A DNA stretch of 64,000 nucleotides, taken from the NCBI GenBank assembly GCA_945859605.1, contig OX243822.1, positions 16,198,671 to 16,262,670 of the forward strand, given 5' to 3'. This DNA comes from Lumbricus rubellus. Lineage: Eukaryota > Annelida > Clitellata > Crassiclitellata > Lumbricidae. Numbering within the stretch: position 1 is the stretch's first letter; the number at the start of each line of letters is the position of its first letter. This document shows positions 22,660 through 34,459 of this stretch, in pieces. The notes under the pieces are model-generated. The model was not told where the DNA came from. It did no database searches and saw only the letters and a program-made list of their open reading frames with translations. The translations under genes were made by a program, and so were the position numbers.

Positions 22660-23220
22660 CCATTCATTTCTGCTCTATCTCTCACCTCTCTTTCCTTCTC
22701 TCACTTTCTCTCACTTTCTCTCTCTCCCTCTTTCTGCCTCTGTTTGTCTGTATGTCATTCTCTTTCTATCTGTGTCTCTGTCTATTTTTCTATCTCTGTC
22801 TGTCTGTCACTGTCCCCCGCACTCAGTTCCTCCACCTCCGTCTCAATCTGCCTTTCAAATCAATTTATCCGCCTACAATCCACCCATCCATCCACCTATC
22901 CACCCACCCATCCACCCATCCACTCACCCACCCACCCATCCATCCACCCATCCACTCACCCACCCACCCACCCACCCATCTACTAACCCATCCATCCTTC
23001 GTTCCTCTATGCATATGACTTTCCTCCATACGTCTGTCTGTCTATCCGTCTACATGTTCGTCTGCCTGTCTGTCTCTCTGTTCATCTGTTTCACTGTCTG
23101 GCTATCTGTCCGTCTCTCTGTCTCTCTATCCGTCTGTCTGTCTGTCTTTCTGTCCGTCTTTCTGTCCGTCTCTCTGTCCGTCTCTCTGTCCGTCTCTCTG
23201 TCCGTCTCCCTATCATCAGT
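22660..23220. repeat. TCTC, CATC and CTGT composite array
   Basis: Successive TCTC, CCATCCAC and CTGTCCGT arrays. Their long open frames are compositional. Confidence 0.9.
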
Positions 23221-23606
23221 CGGTCGATCGTCGGGTTCTCCGTTGGGAAATAAGTGGAAGTGAGGGTGGGGGTGGGGGTGGGGGAGGAGGGAATCGTTCC
23301 TCGTCGTTCCTACGATGGGAAAATATGCAAGAAATATGGCGCGCTGTCCGGGAGACGGTCGCCGTTGCCAGTGACGACAGGACCAGTTGCTAGGCAACGC
23401 GGCCCCGTAAGAAGCGTTTACTGCGGAGGCGGAGGCGGAGGATGGAGGGGGAGGAGGAGGAGGATGGATGAGGAGGAGGAGGAGGAGGAGGTGGAGGAGG
23501 AGGAGGAGGAGGAGAAGGAGGAGGAGGAGAAGGAGGAGGCGGAGAAGGAGGAGGAGAAGGAGGAGGAGGCGGAGGAGGAGGAGGAGGAGAGGAGGAAGAG
23601 GAGAAA
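23221..23606. repeat. GGA-rich array with an X-box island
   Basis: 23,310-23,425 is CpG-rich single-copy sequence with GTTGCTAGGCAAC (23,386-23,398), a perfect RFX X-box palindrome identical to 19,730-19,742. GGA/GAG repeats follow (about 23,425-23,606). Confidence 0.75.
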
Positions 23607-24573
23607 TAACGATGTTAGGAAGATAACGGAGTCCGTGATGACTTATGACGGATTCTATAATCCACGTATACATGCAAAAGATACACATGTATGCATTTGC
23701 ACATGCATGCATACATCCATAAATGCATACATGCATATATGCATACAAGCACCCATACATGGACCAAACATACATCACACTGCACGAGCGTGTACGTATA
23801 TGCATGCACGCATGCGCACTTGGAATAGAAATAGGAAAGGATTAAATAGGATATAAATAGAATAGAGTAGAAACAGAATTTGTAAATAATACAAGGAAAG
23901 CTATAGAAGAGAGAATGTCTCATAAAATTGGAACTTTAACCCAAGCTGTTGCTCTATACAAACATCGACGCAATAAAAGTCTTTATAGAAAACTGTTCAC
24001 TCAATATAATATATAGCTATAATTGTATTTAAAGTCTCTTCTAAAGCAAATTTGTATTTGCACGACAAACATAAAAATACTACAACGTCCGTATTGATAT
24101 AAATTGTGGACATTGTGTGTGTGTGGGGGGGGGGGGGGGGGCGGGGGTAATCATTTGGGGAATTTGTCCAATTGATACGCCCGAGGGAAATATAGGAGGT
24201 GGGCATGACGGGGAAGTGAGAGAGAAAAGTCCAGAAGATTTTTCCACATCCCGAAACAGAAGGATAGACACGTGGAGGGTACACAGGTCCACGGAAAGAC
24301 AAATTTAAAAAAGACATTTATACAATTCGTGGACGGAGAAAATACGAAAGAAGATCTGAGAGCAGCTGCTGTTCCCTAATAATAATGTTGACACACTCTT
24401 CAGAGACGGATACATCTCGTTGAAAAATCTTCGAAAACACACACACGCACACACACACTGCAGCTGATGGTGGAGGAGGAGCACACCACTTAAGGGGATC
24501 TTTGAACAAATTAGAGATGGTCATAAATGGATGACTAAATGGAATTGCATTATAAATGTTAGGTCATACCATC
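23607..24573. other. unique and low-complexity sequence, no supported gene
   Basis: ATGCAT-rich (23,660-23,810), AT-rich, and a 20-nt poly-G at 24,123-24,141. No exon supported. Confidence 0.45.
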
Positions 24574-24806
24574 TGTCCGTCCGTCCGTCCCTCGCTCCAT
24601 CCATCCATCCATTCATCCATCCATTCATCCATCCATCCATTCATTCATCCATCCATCCACCCATCCGTCGATCAGAATCTATCCATCCATCCATAAATTT
24701 TCATGATAACCGTCAATGCTTTTTCTTGTCAACGAATAATCTTATGAATCAATACACATATCATAGCAGAGCGCAACATAAATTACCTTACAAAGGCTCT
24801 GTATAT

Positions 24807-24855
<49 letters not shown>
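24574..24855. repeat. CCAT array and AT array
   Basis: (CCAT)n around 24,596-24,695 and (AT)n at 24,800-24,853. Confidence 0.9.
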
Positions 24856-24859
<4 letters not shown>

Positions 24860-25004
24860 TAACATGCAAAGCTGCTGATACATAACATTTGCTTTGCAGT
24901 TTACCTTTGCCGGGATACCTAAACCCTATTATATAGAAGCCGGTATGAATTAACTTGCATAGCGCCGTTGCATGGTATTCAAAGATACCACAGAGAAGGT
25001 TGGA

Positions 25005-25355
25005 AAGAAAGACAAACAGGCACACAGACAAGTAGCGACAGACAGAAGTAGGAAAGCGAGATACACACGCAGACAGAGATAGAGAGATATAGAAATAGAC
25101 AGAAACAGAGGCAGAGAGAGAAAGAGAGAGAAAGAGAGAGAAAGAGAAAGGAAGAGAGAGACAGATACAGAGACAGAGGCAGAGAGAGACTTACAGAGAC
25201 ATAGAAAGACAGAGAAACACAGAGAGACTCCGACAGAGACAGAAGCAGATTTAGAGACAGTAAGACGAAGACAGAGACAGACAGACAGACACATAGAAAT
25301 TCGGAGACAGAGGTACAGAGAGAGACAGAGATACTCACACACACACACACATACA
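25005..25355. repeat. GACA/GAGA composite array
   Basis: GACA, GAGA and CACA units; minus-strand frames are compositional. Confidence 0.9.
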
Positions 25356-25389
25356 TATGGTGATAACAATTCATTTATTAGAAACATGG

Positions 25390-25440
25390 TGCACGGTCAC
25401 GTGACGTATCGCCGTGCGACGGTTACCATGGAGACGGAAA
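25390..25440. promoter_or_regulatory. E-box palindrome and X-box-like site
   Basis: GTCACGTGAC at 25,396-25,405 is a perfect palindromic E-box (USF/TFE type) and GTTACCATGGAGAC at 25,422-25,435 fits an RFX X-box with one weak position. They sit 16 bp apart in CpG-rich sequence. Confidence 0.45.
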
Positions 25441-25799
25441 CCAATCGCGATATTGGTTGAGTGGACGCGTGATCATTTGAATGATGAAGACGACGACGAC
25501 AACGACAACGACGACGACGACGACAATTGTGATGATGATGATGATGATTGAGATCAAGATGGCCACGATATTTTCTAAATGAGCATCTGATTAAAAACGA
25601 TGATTACGGTACTATACTGCAATGATTATGAAACATGATTGCGATGGCTGTCACTATGACAACGATTTTGAATTCATTCATTCAGGCAGACATACAGATG
25701 CACAAACAGATATACAGACATAGAACTAGACAGGCAGATAGGCAAACAGACATATAGACAAAGACGGAGGCACACAGACAGACAGATGAACAAACTGCA

Positions 25800-25895
25800 A
25801 TTCAGTTATTTCGCGAATGAATTTGCATACCGCCTCTTTAGAGAAAGCTACTCAGAGGCGCTCCTAGCCCAGCCACAATACGATTTTTGATATAT
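25800..25895 (-). mobile_element. LINE 3' end, decayed
   Basis: CCGCCTCTTTAGAGAAAGCT and ACTCAGAGGCGCTCCTAGCC match the LINE tail motif on the minus strand. Preceded by a CAGA array at 25,685-25,790. Confidence 0.65.
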
Positions 25896-26139
25896 ATAGG
25901 CCTAAAGAAGTAAATCCTGGATCATTATCGATTGGATATGAAGCCGACGAAAAGTAGGTCATTGACCTAGATTATGGTTGTGGCTGCATACGGGAATTTT
26001 GAAATGTGGGCCTCATCCAGCCATTCCGATTTCTCTTCTTGATGCGAGAAACGATTATTAATTTAATGATTACCGGGTAACAGAACTATCGAACAAAGTA
26101 AAATGTGTTCTAATTAAGGAAAATTTTTGTGTTGGAGCG
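25896..26139. other. unique sequence, no supported gene
   Basis: AT-rich single-copy sequence with no recognisable feature. Confidence 0.4.
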
Positions 26140-26372
26140 ATATAAATTGTGTGTGTGTGCGTCCGCATGTGTGTGCCTGTGCGTGTGTGTCTGTGCATGC
26201 ATGTGTATGTCTGTTTGTCTGTGTTTATCTGTGTGTCTGTGTGTGTGTCTTTGTGTGTGTGTGTCTTTATGCATGTCTGTGTGTGCGTGTGTCTTCTGTG
26301 CGTGTCAATGTGGATGTCTGTATCTTTTTGCGTCCTCGTGTGTGTATGTGTGCGTCTGTGTATGTGTGTTTC
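26140..26372. repeat. TG-rich microsatellite
   Basis: (TG)n with CTGT and ATGC interruptions. The frames across it are compositional. Confidence 0.92.
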
Positions 26373-26579
26373 CATCAAGTCACTTTGTCCTTGTACTTGT
26401 ACTTTGTCCTTGGTCTGTCCGTTTCCACGTATGCCTGAGTGCTGTTGGGTATTTCGTTCGTGCTGTGGCATCTTATTAATCCACTTACCTCTCCTCTTCT
26501 CTACTCTACTCCTTCTCGCTTCGTGGGTCCAACTATTGCTGGAACTGTTACGATTTTCCCATGTGCACTAAATTGCAAA

Positions 26580-26789
26580 ATGTGAAATTACATTATATGG
26601 ATCTGGGGCGCGTCGTAATATCTATAAGCTTACGTTACCATACACATCGGGCTCTCCGCTAGCTTACCCGTGACTCTGCTGGCTCTTTCTATCGTCTTCT
26701 CAAGACTTTTGTTTTCGACCAAGCCTGGGTTGGGACTTGGGAGCGCCTCTGAGTAGACATGTTGAAGGGGCGCTGTATAAATTTATGTC

Positions 26790-26883
<94 letters not shown>

Positions 26884-26884
26884 A
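26580..26884 (+). mobile_element. LINE 3' end with (GATT)n tail
   Basis: Plus-strand copy: GACTTTTGTTTTCGACC, CCTGGG, GGGAGCGCCTCTGAGTAGAC, TTGAAGGGGCGCTGTATAAA, then a pure (GATT)n from 26,796 to 26,882, about 22 units. The microsatellite starts within 12 bases of the conserved motif. Confidence 0.82.
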
Positions 26885-26989
26885 CCAAATGCTGCACTAC
26901 TGATAGATCGCTTCCTGGATATGTGAGCTCATTCACATAGATTCTGTCTTTACCTATTCATCTGTCTGTCTGCATGCATGCATCTACAT

Positions 26990-27048
26990 GTAATGTTTGT
27001 TTGTCTGTCTGCCTGGTTATCTTTATTCCTGTCAGTTTTACAACTGTG

Positions 27049-27081
<33 letters not shown>

Positions 27082-27250
27082 ATATGTCAGTTTGTCTATC
27101 TGTCTGCATGTCTATCTGTTTGCCTAGCTCTTTGTCTGCCTATCGGTTTGTCCATCTGCCTGTCTGTCTGCCTGTCAGTCTGTTTGTATTTCAGTTTGTC
27201 TATCTGTCTGTCTGCCTGTCTGTCTGGTCATTTGGTTTGTATGTCTGTCT
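26990..27250. repeat. CTGT array
   Basis: (CTGT)n with TTTG and CATG interruptions. Confidence 0.92.
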
Positions 27251-27489
27251 CTTCGTGGACGTACTCGTGAGTGCGTTGCCGTATATATAACCTAAATATA
27301 ACATCTCTATTTTTCGTGGAACATTTCCAATCCAATGAACGCATCGTCCACTTTTAATGCTTCAATTATCGTTTAGTCCTCGTCAAACGATATCCAATCC
27401 TCTCCGTCCCTGTCCCCTCTCTGTGCCCTCCCATCCCTCATCCCACTCTCCCCCCTTTACAAAGGATAGTCCTCTCGATAGATAGAACA

Positions 27490-27550
27490 CCAGAAGGACG
27501 TGACGTCATTTCCGCAACTGCGAACGTGACGTCATTTCCGTTCGTAAAAG
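27490..27550. promoter_or_regulatory. twin CRE sites
   Basis: CGTGACGTCATTTCCG occurs twice; the TGACGTCA cores lie at 27,501-27,508 and 27,537-27,544, 36 bp apart. Each is a perfect CREB/ATF consensus palindrome. No transcript start could be located beside them. Confidence 0.55.
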
Positions 27551-27632
27551 AATCGACGCAATAATTTGACGACTGAAGCAATCGCTGCTGTGCATTTCGA
27601 TGGACGCCGGCTCTCTCTCTCTTTCTCTCTAA

Positions 27633-27965
27633 TTCATTCTATGAATTTATTTATATAGCGCTTCTTCAGGAAAGCTACTCAGAGGCACTCGACAATCTAT
27701 AGTGATCTTCTCTCATACTGTCGCCACTCTGGATGTTTGTCGGACGGATTAGAGCAGAATATTATCCGGAATAATTCTGGAGAACATTTTGGCTTCACAC
27801 ATTAGGTTTGACATGACATGATACGAGTAATGCGTTCATTTGCAGACAGACAAGAGGTCGCTGTTCCCGGCGTATTGCTTAACGACCCTCACAGTTAATT
27901 AATTCATTCACTCAGTTTATATAGCGCCTTTTCGAGAGATCTACCCAGAGGCGATCCCACCCAGC
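27633..27965 (-). mobile_element. two LINE 3' tail fragments
   Basis: TTATATAGCGCTTCTTCAGG with ACTCAGAGGCACTC (27,650-27,690) and TTATATAGCGCCTTTTCGAG with CCCAGAGGCGATCCCACCC (27,915-27,965), each beside ATTC-like bases. Both minus orientation and truncated. Confidence 0.7.
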
Positions 27966-28360
27966 CACATTTAAAATAAAGTAAGATTCGCGAGACTTTT
28001 TCAAAATAAAAAGAATTCGGTCTCACATCACCTCGCTTTTCAAACACAAGAAGTAATCTATGGTTCCAATTACTATCATACAGAAGTCCAGACACTACGC
28101 AGTTGATCCGCAATCCCGGACGTCCCATTGGAGTCCATCCTTCGGGATCAGGGCCCCGGGAAGCATGACCAGCGGCGATACGGGCCCCGAACAAAAGACC
28201 GACGAACGGGAGAGACTTCTCGGTGGGTGTGAAGCCAAGTCAGTTCCAGGGCGAAAAAAGTTCCAACATATTATGTGTGACCACGCTGCCATTTTGGAGT
28301 AAAATTATGTAATGTTTGTAAGACCAATGTTTTGTCTCTGATACCAACATTTTGTTATTG
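27966..28360. other. unique sequence, no supported gene
   Basis: 28,060-28,270 is GC-rich single-copy sequence open in several frames. I recognise no domain. Confidence 0.35.
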
Positions 28361-28603
28361 AGGGGCGGATCCAGGAAGCAAATCCGGCCATGGCCCCCCA
28401 TTTTGAAATGTGCACATTTTGAAATGTGCCCATTTTGAAATGTGCATATTTCTCAGCAGCTATTTGGGCTGAAAAAATTGGTCGTGCCCCTCCCCCATCG
28501 GGTGTCGGTACAAAAAGATTAGCTTTTTCCCGGATAAGATGGAAAAATGTCCAGACCAAGAATTTTGGCCCCACTTCTCCTAAAATTTCTGTATCCGCCC
28601 CTG
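28361..28603. mobile_element. hAT-like MITE (copy 2)
   Basis: Starts AGGGGCGGATCCAGG and ends CTGTATCCGCCCCTG, the same termini as at 128-382. Includes a triplicated TTTTGAAATGTGC. Flanks are too diverged to show a duplication. Confidence 0.7.
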
Positions 28604-28640
28604 TTGTGATCGTAATTGTGATTGCTATCGAGAATTTTTA

Positions 28641-28848
28641 ACCCTCGAGTGCCCAAGGGCGGGGGGGTCCGACCGGACCCCAGGCCTGTTTTTTCCCGGA
28701 TAAGATAGGCTACATCAATCGATTGCAAATTCATTTGGGATTACATAGAACCAAATTCTGTTACGATATTCCAATCCCTTCTCAAGAAATTAGCATGAAA
28801 ACGCTGGGGTCCGAGCGGACCCCCTCCTTGGGCCTTCGTGTACCAAAA
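28641..28848. mobile_element. palindromic element with GGGTCCG motifs
   Basis: The left end has GCCCAAGGGC and GGGGTCCGACCGGACCCC; the right end has CTGGGGTCCGAGCGGACCCC and TCCTTGGGCC. The two ends are imperfect reverse complements of about 40 bp, and each contains its own small palindrome. The 120-bp centre is AT-rich and non-coding. Confidence 0.6.
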
Positions 28849-29879
28849 AATATCTTAGGCACTGAATTGTTAAAGCGCCACCATGCGAGATAACATAACG
28901 ATGATTATAGGTCGGTTAAGGAATTGTATGGGATTCCGATTTCAGCTTTTGCTTCCCATCGCATTTTGTGCAACAGTGCATTCCAATATTCGCACCACCA
29001 TTTATCCATTCGTTCATTCTTTCATTCTTTCAGAGCATTTGTTGAAGTTACAGAGATTTTCATACTCAGGGGCGCTCCTGGACCAATCCCGGCAGAAACC
29101 AAACGTTAGCTGGGATTGCTATCGAGAATGGCCATGCATATGCTTTGCTAAACGCGGTCGGAACTAAATTCTCTTCGGAACCGCTCTGGCACCACACCCG
29201 GTCCAAATCGTCTCTGATTGAGGGGTGGATGGATGGCGAACGCACATTCTGGGTGTAACTCGATTAGATTCCTGTACATCAGATCGGACGTTTTGGCTTA
29301 GTAGGTGAGTGAGGGGGCAGCGTGGGGCACGTTCAACCAGGGCGCATGTCCCAAATCCTCCTCCTTCCCCATCTTCCCCCACTTCCCCTTTCATCTCCCT
29401 GACTTCAATATCCGTCGGTGCATCGGGTCTGATTCTTGGTGATAGGAATAGTGAACTGCAGACTGAAGACCGGTGACGTGTGTCATAAAAAAAGGTCGCG
29501 TCCAACGAGAATTTCAATTATTAGAGTTGTCAGGTTTTTCTGGACCACGGGGTAATTACGCAGGTTATCGGCGTATACCGAAGCGATCGCAACGCTGCGG
29601 GGTGCAGAGGTCCCCTTTCTGCCCTTCACAACGATTCTTGGGATTTCTTGAGGCGCTACATGATCTGTGGTTAAAATCCCTTTTAGTATATTGAGTATAA
29701 GGGATCTTGGTGTGGTCCGATAAACGTATTAGCGGAACATTGACGTAACCTTGCGCCATAAAATGTTGGCGACCTGCTTTCTATCCCTATTTTTTTCTCT
29801 TTCCTCTGATTTGATTCGGTCGACTGTAACAAACTGGATGACCTCACCAATCTGAGTAAATGGGAAATAAAAAAGACAG
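28849..29879. other. unique sequence and a decayed LINE tail
   Basis: A decayed LINE 3' end is visible at about 29,005-29,100 (TTCATTCTTTCATTC then ACTCAGGGGCGCTCCTGG). The rest is single-copy; several short frames show no domain. Confidence 0.4.
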
Positions 29880-30320
29880 AGAGAAGTTAGACTATGAGAC
29901 AGAGATAGTGAGGGAGTGAGGGAGAGAGAGGAAGGCAGACAAACAGACAGACACACGGACAGACAGAGACAGACTGAAAGACAGGCAGAGGCAGAGGCAG
30001 AAGCAGAGGCAAAGGCAGAGAAAGAGACAGATAGACAGATAGACAGAGAGACAGACAGGCAGAGGCAGAAACAGAGACAGAGGCAGAGGCAGAGGCAGAG
30101 GCAGAGGCAGAGGCAGAGGCAGAGGCAGAGGCAGAGGCAGAGGCAGAGGCAGAGGCAGAGGCAGAGGCAGAGGCAGAGGCAGAGGCAGAGGCAGAGGCAG
30201 AGGCAGAGGCAGAGGCAGAGGCAGAGGCAGAGGCAGAGGCAGAGGCAGAGGCAGAGGCAGAGGCAGAGGCAGAGGCAGAGGCAGAGACAGACAGACAGGC
30301 AGAGGCAGAGGCAGAGACAT
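29880..30320. repeat. GCAGAG hexanucleotide array
   Basis: About 34 uninterrupted AGAGGC hexamers at 30,080-30,286 with degenerate GACA/GAGA units on the left. All six frames are open: RQ, AE or GR dipeptides on the plus strand and LC, AS or PL on the minus strand. Confidence 0.96.
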
Positions 30321-30404
30321 ATGCAGAAAATGTGAAGGCGATGTACATGGAGAAACAATCAGAAATAATCCGTGTCACAGACAGGGATACAACACAGCCA
30401 TATA

Positions 30405-30887
30405 AGCACACACACACACACACACTCATACACACACACACACACAACCATACACACACACAAGTGACACAACCATCCAAACACAAGCAATCAGTGTCTT
30501 TCAATGCAAACCTCTGTAAAGTATGTCTAAGTTCAGGTCAGCTTGCAGAGAGGCTGAAAGAAACGTACAGTATTATACGGTAATGGCCTTTACCGTATTA
30601 GTGTCAGCCATTGTTAGACGTCAATAATTTTAACAGCATCCTCAAAGTCTGGATTCGTCCGCCGGGTAATTCGGTTAAAAGACAGAGATTGGTCAGCTGC
30701 TGTTAGAAAGAGTTTGGTCAACTGTCACACACGAAGAAGACGGACACAAAATGGCGGACGGACATGTAGACCGGAATAGAATGACCGTCTATCAAGTTTT
30801 TTCTCCCCAAAAATCAGTGAGCCAGTTTTAAAACTGCTGAAAATGGGCTAAGTAGAAAATATGCAAACAAAATGTAATTGGTAATAT
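30405..30887. other. CA array and unique sequence
   Basis: (CA)n at 30,405-30,462, then single-copy sequence with no supported gene. Confidence 0.45.
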
Positions 30888-31080
30888 CTTTAGCGCCTCT
30901 CACAGCCGAGGCCATTCAGTAGCGCTCCCAGTGCGAGAACACCAGACAGACAACAATAGGCCTTAAAAAGAGATAGATGTAGATAATGATCTATAGATTT
31001 TAGTAAGAACAGTGCCCCGCAGAGTGGAGGGAATGGAATTCCATAATGATGGTAAAAGATCCAGTTTTAGCAATAGTCAG
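30888..31080 (-). mobile_element. LINE 3' end of the second subfamily
   Basis: TTTAGCGCCTCTCACAGCC and CCATTCAGTAGCGCTCCCAGTG match the copies at 16,917-17,290. Minus orientation. Confidence 0.65.
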
Positions 31081-31189
31081 TGTCAAATTATTGTTTTTAA
31101 ATAGAGACTTGTAGATGCATTGCATATTTTATATTGAATATGGCTATGAGAAAGGCAACGGAGAAAACCAGGAATAGGGAAATCTGGAG

Positions 31190-31315
31190 AGAGGGAGACA
31201 GACAGACAGATAGACAGACAGACAGACAGACAGTCGGACCGACAGACAGACAGACAAACAAACAAACAGAGAGACAGAGACACAGGCACAGACACAGAGG
31301 CACGGAGACACGGCA
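31190..31315. repeat. GACA array
   Basis: (GACA)n and CACAGG units. Confidence 0.9.
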
Positions 31316-32433
31316 AAAGAGACAATGTTGATTATCATAATTATACTAGTCGATAACTTTTCAAATCGGTAGCGAACTACTAAGTTACCGGCTCTGGGGC
31401 CTACAGTATTTGCACAGACCTATGGTCCAAATTAACCGCGGGTTCAAAATATTAGACTACCATTATTTTTATCTCATACTCAACCGAGCACTATAATAAT
31501 ATGCCTATATTTCCGCTTTACAAATTATGGTATTGGAGCAGAAGTTAGTATATTTTCCCTTATAGCGTAGTCTGCAGGCAGCTCTTCTGAAGAGCCTTTT
31601 TTTCTTGAAGTGGTGCTATATAAATGTCAGATCACGGTTACAACTACCGCTTAGAGTTTTCTTGAAGCGCCGCTGTATAAAAAAGCAACGTATACAATTG
31701 CAATGACAGACTTACAGTAACGGAAACAATGTATTATAGGTCTACCGTAAACAGAATTTTTAAAACCGCTCGTGGTCGAACAATTTTTCTCTGCCAATCA
31801 CACATTGATCCCCGGCACCTGAGGACGTCAATGACCCCAATGCAACACCCATGTCGTCTGTTGCCTTCCCCTAACCCACTACCCTCCCCTCCCCCATCCT
31901 CCCCCATCGATACCCCATCGACGACGGCTCGCATAGAACGAACATATTTCACGTGAGCGAAAGACGGCAATTCATTAAGGCGGAGTCCGCACAATGGAAC
32001 GTCATCAGTCTTCTTTAGTCGTCTTTACTCGTGACGTCAGATGCGACCTGTGCGTGTGTCCGGCCGTGCAGTGTCTGATCCAGGCAGACACTATTGGCTG
32101 GTCGGTTCAAGAAAAGACTGTATACAGTCCTGCCATAGGCATACTGTGACACTTACGCACCCTTACATGCACACGCATGCATTATTTTTATATGGATCAG
32201 AAACATGAAAACTTACATACATGCATAGCCTACATACATACATTGGTATACATGTATAGGCACTTACATACTTATAGATAAAAAGTAATACGTATTCCGA
32301 GCTATGACCCTTAAGTACCAGGCCTACACTATATATAGGAAGGGTATTGTCACTAGGATACTGCGCTGTAACAGAACAGCTGACAATTTTTACAATGAAA
32401 TTATAATTTCAATTAATAATCTATCATTATCAT
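31316..32433. other. unique sequence with decayed LINE tails
   Basis: Two decayed copies of the tail phrase (CTTGAAGTGGTGCTATATAAA at 31,605 and CTTGAAGCGCCGCTGTATAA at 31,660, plus strand). A TGACGTCA site is near 32,031. No gene supported. Confidence 0.45.
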
Positions 32434-32822
32434 CAGGGTCGGATCCAGGGGGGGCTTATCCGGTCATGCCCCCCATTTAGAATTCCCATGTATCGTGCCC
32501 CCCCACTTGGATTGAACATGCTGTGGAACAATGTATATATTGTAGAAATTGCCCCCCCCCTCTATTAAGAAATACCCACTAGAAGTCAGAACGAAACTCT
32601 GAGGACTGAGGACTAAAAAAAAGGTCATCAACTTTTTTGGCGGACAAAATGGTATTAATTATCCGGAAAATTTGGCCAGATGACTAAAAAAAAGGTCATC
32701 AACTTTTTCGGCGGATACGAAAGAAAAAATTTCCAGAGCCCAAGGCCTAAAATTTTTTTCCCCGGACCCAAGACCAAGAATTTTTTGCCCCCCTCCGTCC
32801 AAAGTTTCTGTATCCGCCCTTG
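32434..32822. mobile_element. hAT-like MITE (copy 3)
   Basis: Starts CAGGGTCGGATCCAGG and ends TTCTGTATCCGCCCTTG. An internal segment, GACTAAAAAAAAGGTCATCA, is duplicated at 32,611 and 32,680. Longer than copies 1 and 2. Confidence 0.72.
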
Positions 32823-33723
32823 CCCCCCCCCTGCACACTGTAAATTGCATCAATCATCGCATTTACTGCAAAAAATATAAGAAAAATCATCCTGCTTCTT
32901 GTTGTGGTCTGAAGATTTTCATCCGTCATCCCACTTTGTGCTTTGTTTTCAATATTTTCATCTGTAGGCTAACTAAAATACTAATCGCCGCTGAATTTAC
33001 ATTGGAGAAATGGCTTCGAGGCTATTTTTTTCGGATAAATAATTGATAACATAGGCTACCACGAAGTGGGATGAGGGGTGAAAATCTTCAGACCAAAACA
33101 ATGAGCGGGATGATTTTTCTGATTTTTTAGTGCAATAAATGCGATGATTGGTGCAAATCTAGTGTCTGGGGGTAATCTGAATCCGGTTTCAAGTTACCGG
33201 GGGGTAATGTTTAGGAGGGGGTAATCTGAAACCTTTACACCGGTGTAAAGGTTTCAAATTACCCCCTCCTAAACATTACCTCCTGCAAACTGTAATTTGC
33301 ATCAATCATCGCAATTATTGCACTAAAAATATCAGACAAATTATTCCGCTTCTCGTTTGGGTCTGAAGATTTTCATCCATCATCCCACTTCGGGGTTTGT
33401 TATCAATATTTTCATCTGTAGGCTAACTAAAATACTAAATCACCGCTGAAATTACATGAAGAAATGGCTTCGAGGCTATTATTTTTTTTCGATTAAAATA
33501 TTGATAACAAACCACGAAGTGGGATGACGGATGAAAATCTTCAGATCAAAACAAGGAGCGGGATGATTTTCTGATTTTTTAGTGCAATAAATGCGATGAT
33601 TGATGCAAATCTAGTTTCCGGGGGTTAATCTGAAACCGGTTTCAAGTTACCGGGGGGTAATGTTTAGGAGGGGGTAATTTGCAACCTTTACACCGGGACA
33701 CTAGATTTGCATCACAAATCAGC
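32823..33723. mobile_element. nested fold-back element, two palindromic units
   Basis: Unit 1 has arms of about 95 bp (32,847-32,940 and 33,060-33,154). Unit 2 has arms of about 110 bp (33,299-33,410 and 33,497-33,606). The units are about 80% alike. Between them is a perfect 28-nt palindrome centred at 33,241 (GAAACCTTTACACC and its complement), extended to about 54 nt by TTAGGAGGGGGTAAT and its partner. The phrase TTACCGGGGGGTAATG recurs at 33,194 and 33,648. Non-coding. Confidence 0.82.
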
Positions 33724-34029
33724 TGTTGAATTGTTACAGTAGGCCAACCGCGAAACGGAGGTGAAAGACATTGAATCTGGTTTTGAACCTAGAAGTCACG
33801 AATGAAATGGATCGGAATCGAATGAATTTTCGTTCATGTCTTCTTCAATAAGAAAAGCTTCACATAACAGTACGAACGCACAGATTCTGTTTCAGAGGAG
33901 GAGGAAGAGAAATAAGAGGAGGAAATGGAGAAAGAAGGGGGAAATATGAGCATTCAGGATGTAGGTACAGATTCTGAAAATTACGGGGAGGTAAATAACA
34001 GTATTTTTTCACATTTAACATACAAAATC
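33724..34029. other. unique sequence, no supported gene
   Basis: Single-copy sequence; the 70-codon frame at 33,925-34,137 runs into the following minisatellite. Confidence 0.4.
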
Positions 34030-34320
34030 AAGGGCTCCAGCTTCCATTTCAGAAGCGTTTTATCTGGATCAAGGTTTTTTTTAATAGGATCTAATAATTA
34101 TTCGGAGCTGGATCAAGGTTTTATAGATCTTAAATAGAAGCTTGATGAATCATAAAACGCTTAAGAAATGGAAGCCTGATGAAGGTATTTATATTTTAAA
34201 TAAAAGCTGGATGGATGATCAAACGCTTGAAAAATCGAAGCTGGACAAAGGTTTATAGATCTTAAATATAGGCTGGGTTGACGATCTTAAATAGAAGCTG
34301 GATGCATGATAGAACGCGAA
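34030..34320. repeat. degenerate minisatellite of about 65 bp
   Basis: Units share AGCTGGATCAAGGTTTTATA, GATCTTAAATAGAAGCTGGA and AAACGCTT..AAAATGGAAGC. About four to five diverged copies. Confidence 0.65.
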
Positions 34321-34459
34321 GTTCGTTTACCAACGCGATCATTTCCGGACGTCATCTTAAACTTTACAAGCATTGTTTTCATCAATTCGGCTTCCTTAAA
34401 AAGACGTTAAATTCGTCGGTCTATTTTTTTAACGAAAATTGTGTTATTCCGCGACTTTG

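Noticed and set aside
23254..23856. 200-codon glutamate-rich ORF
   Set aside because: Mostly the GGA/GAG repeat; the start is in a promoter-like island without any domain.
26489..26568. Minus-strand exon with consensus donor GAG|GTAAGT
   Set aside because: Open for only 26 codons of low-complexity S/R-rich sequence with a weak acceptor; no domain or partner exon.
30080..30286. Telomere-like repeat
   Set aside because: GCAGAG differs from TTAGGG and is embedded between unrelated microsatellites.
29729..30504. ORFs of 139-209 codons (RQ, AS, CL, PL dipeptides)
   Set aside because: All come from the GCAGAG hexamer, open in all six frames.
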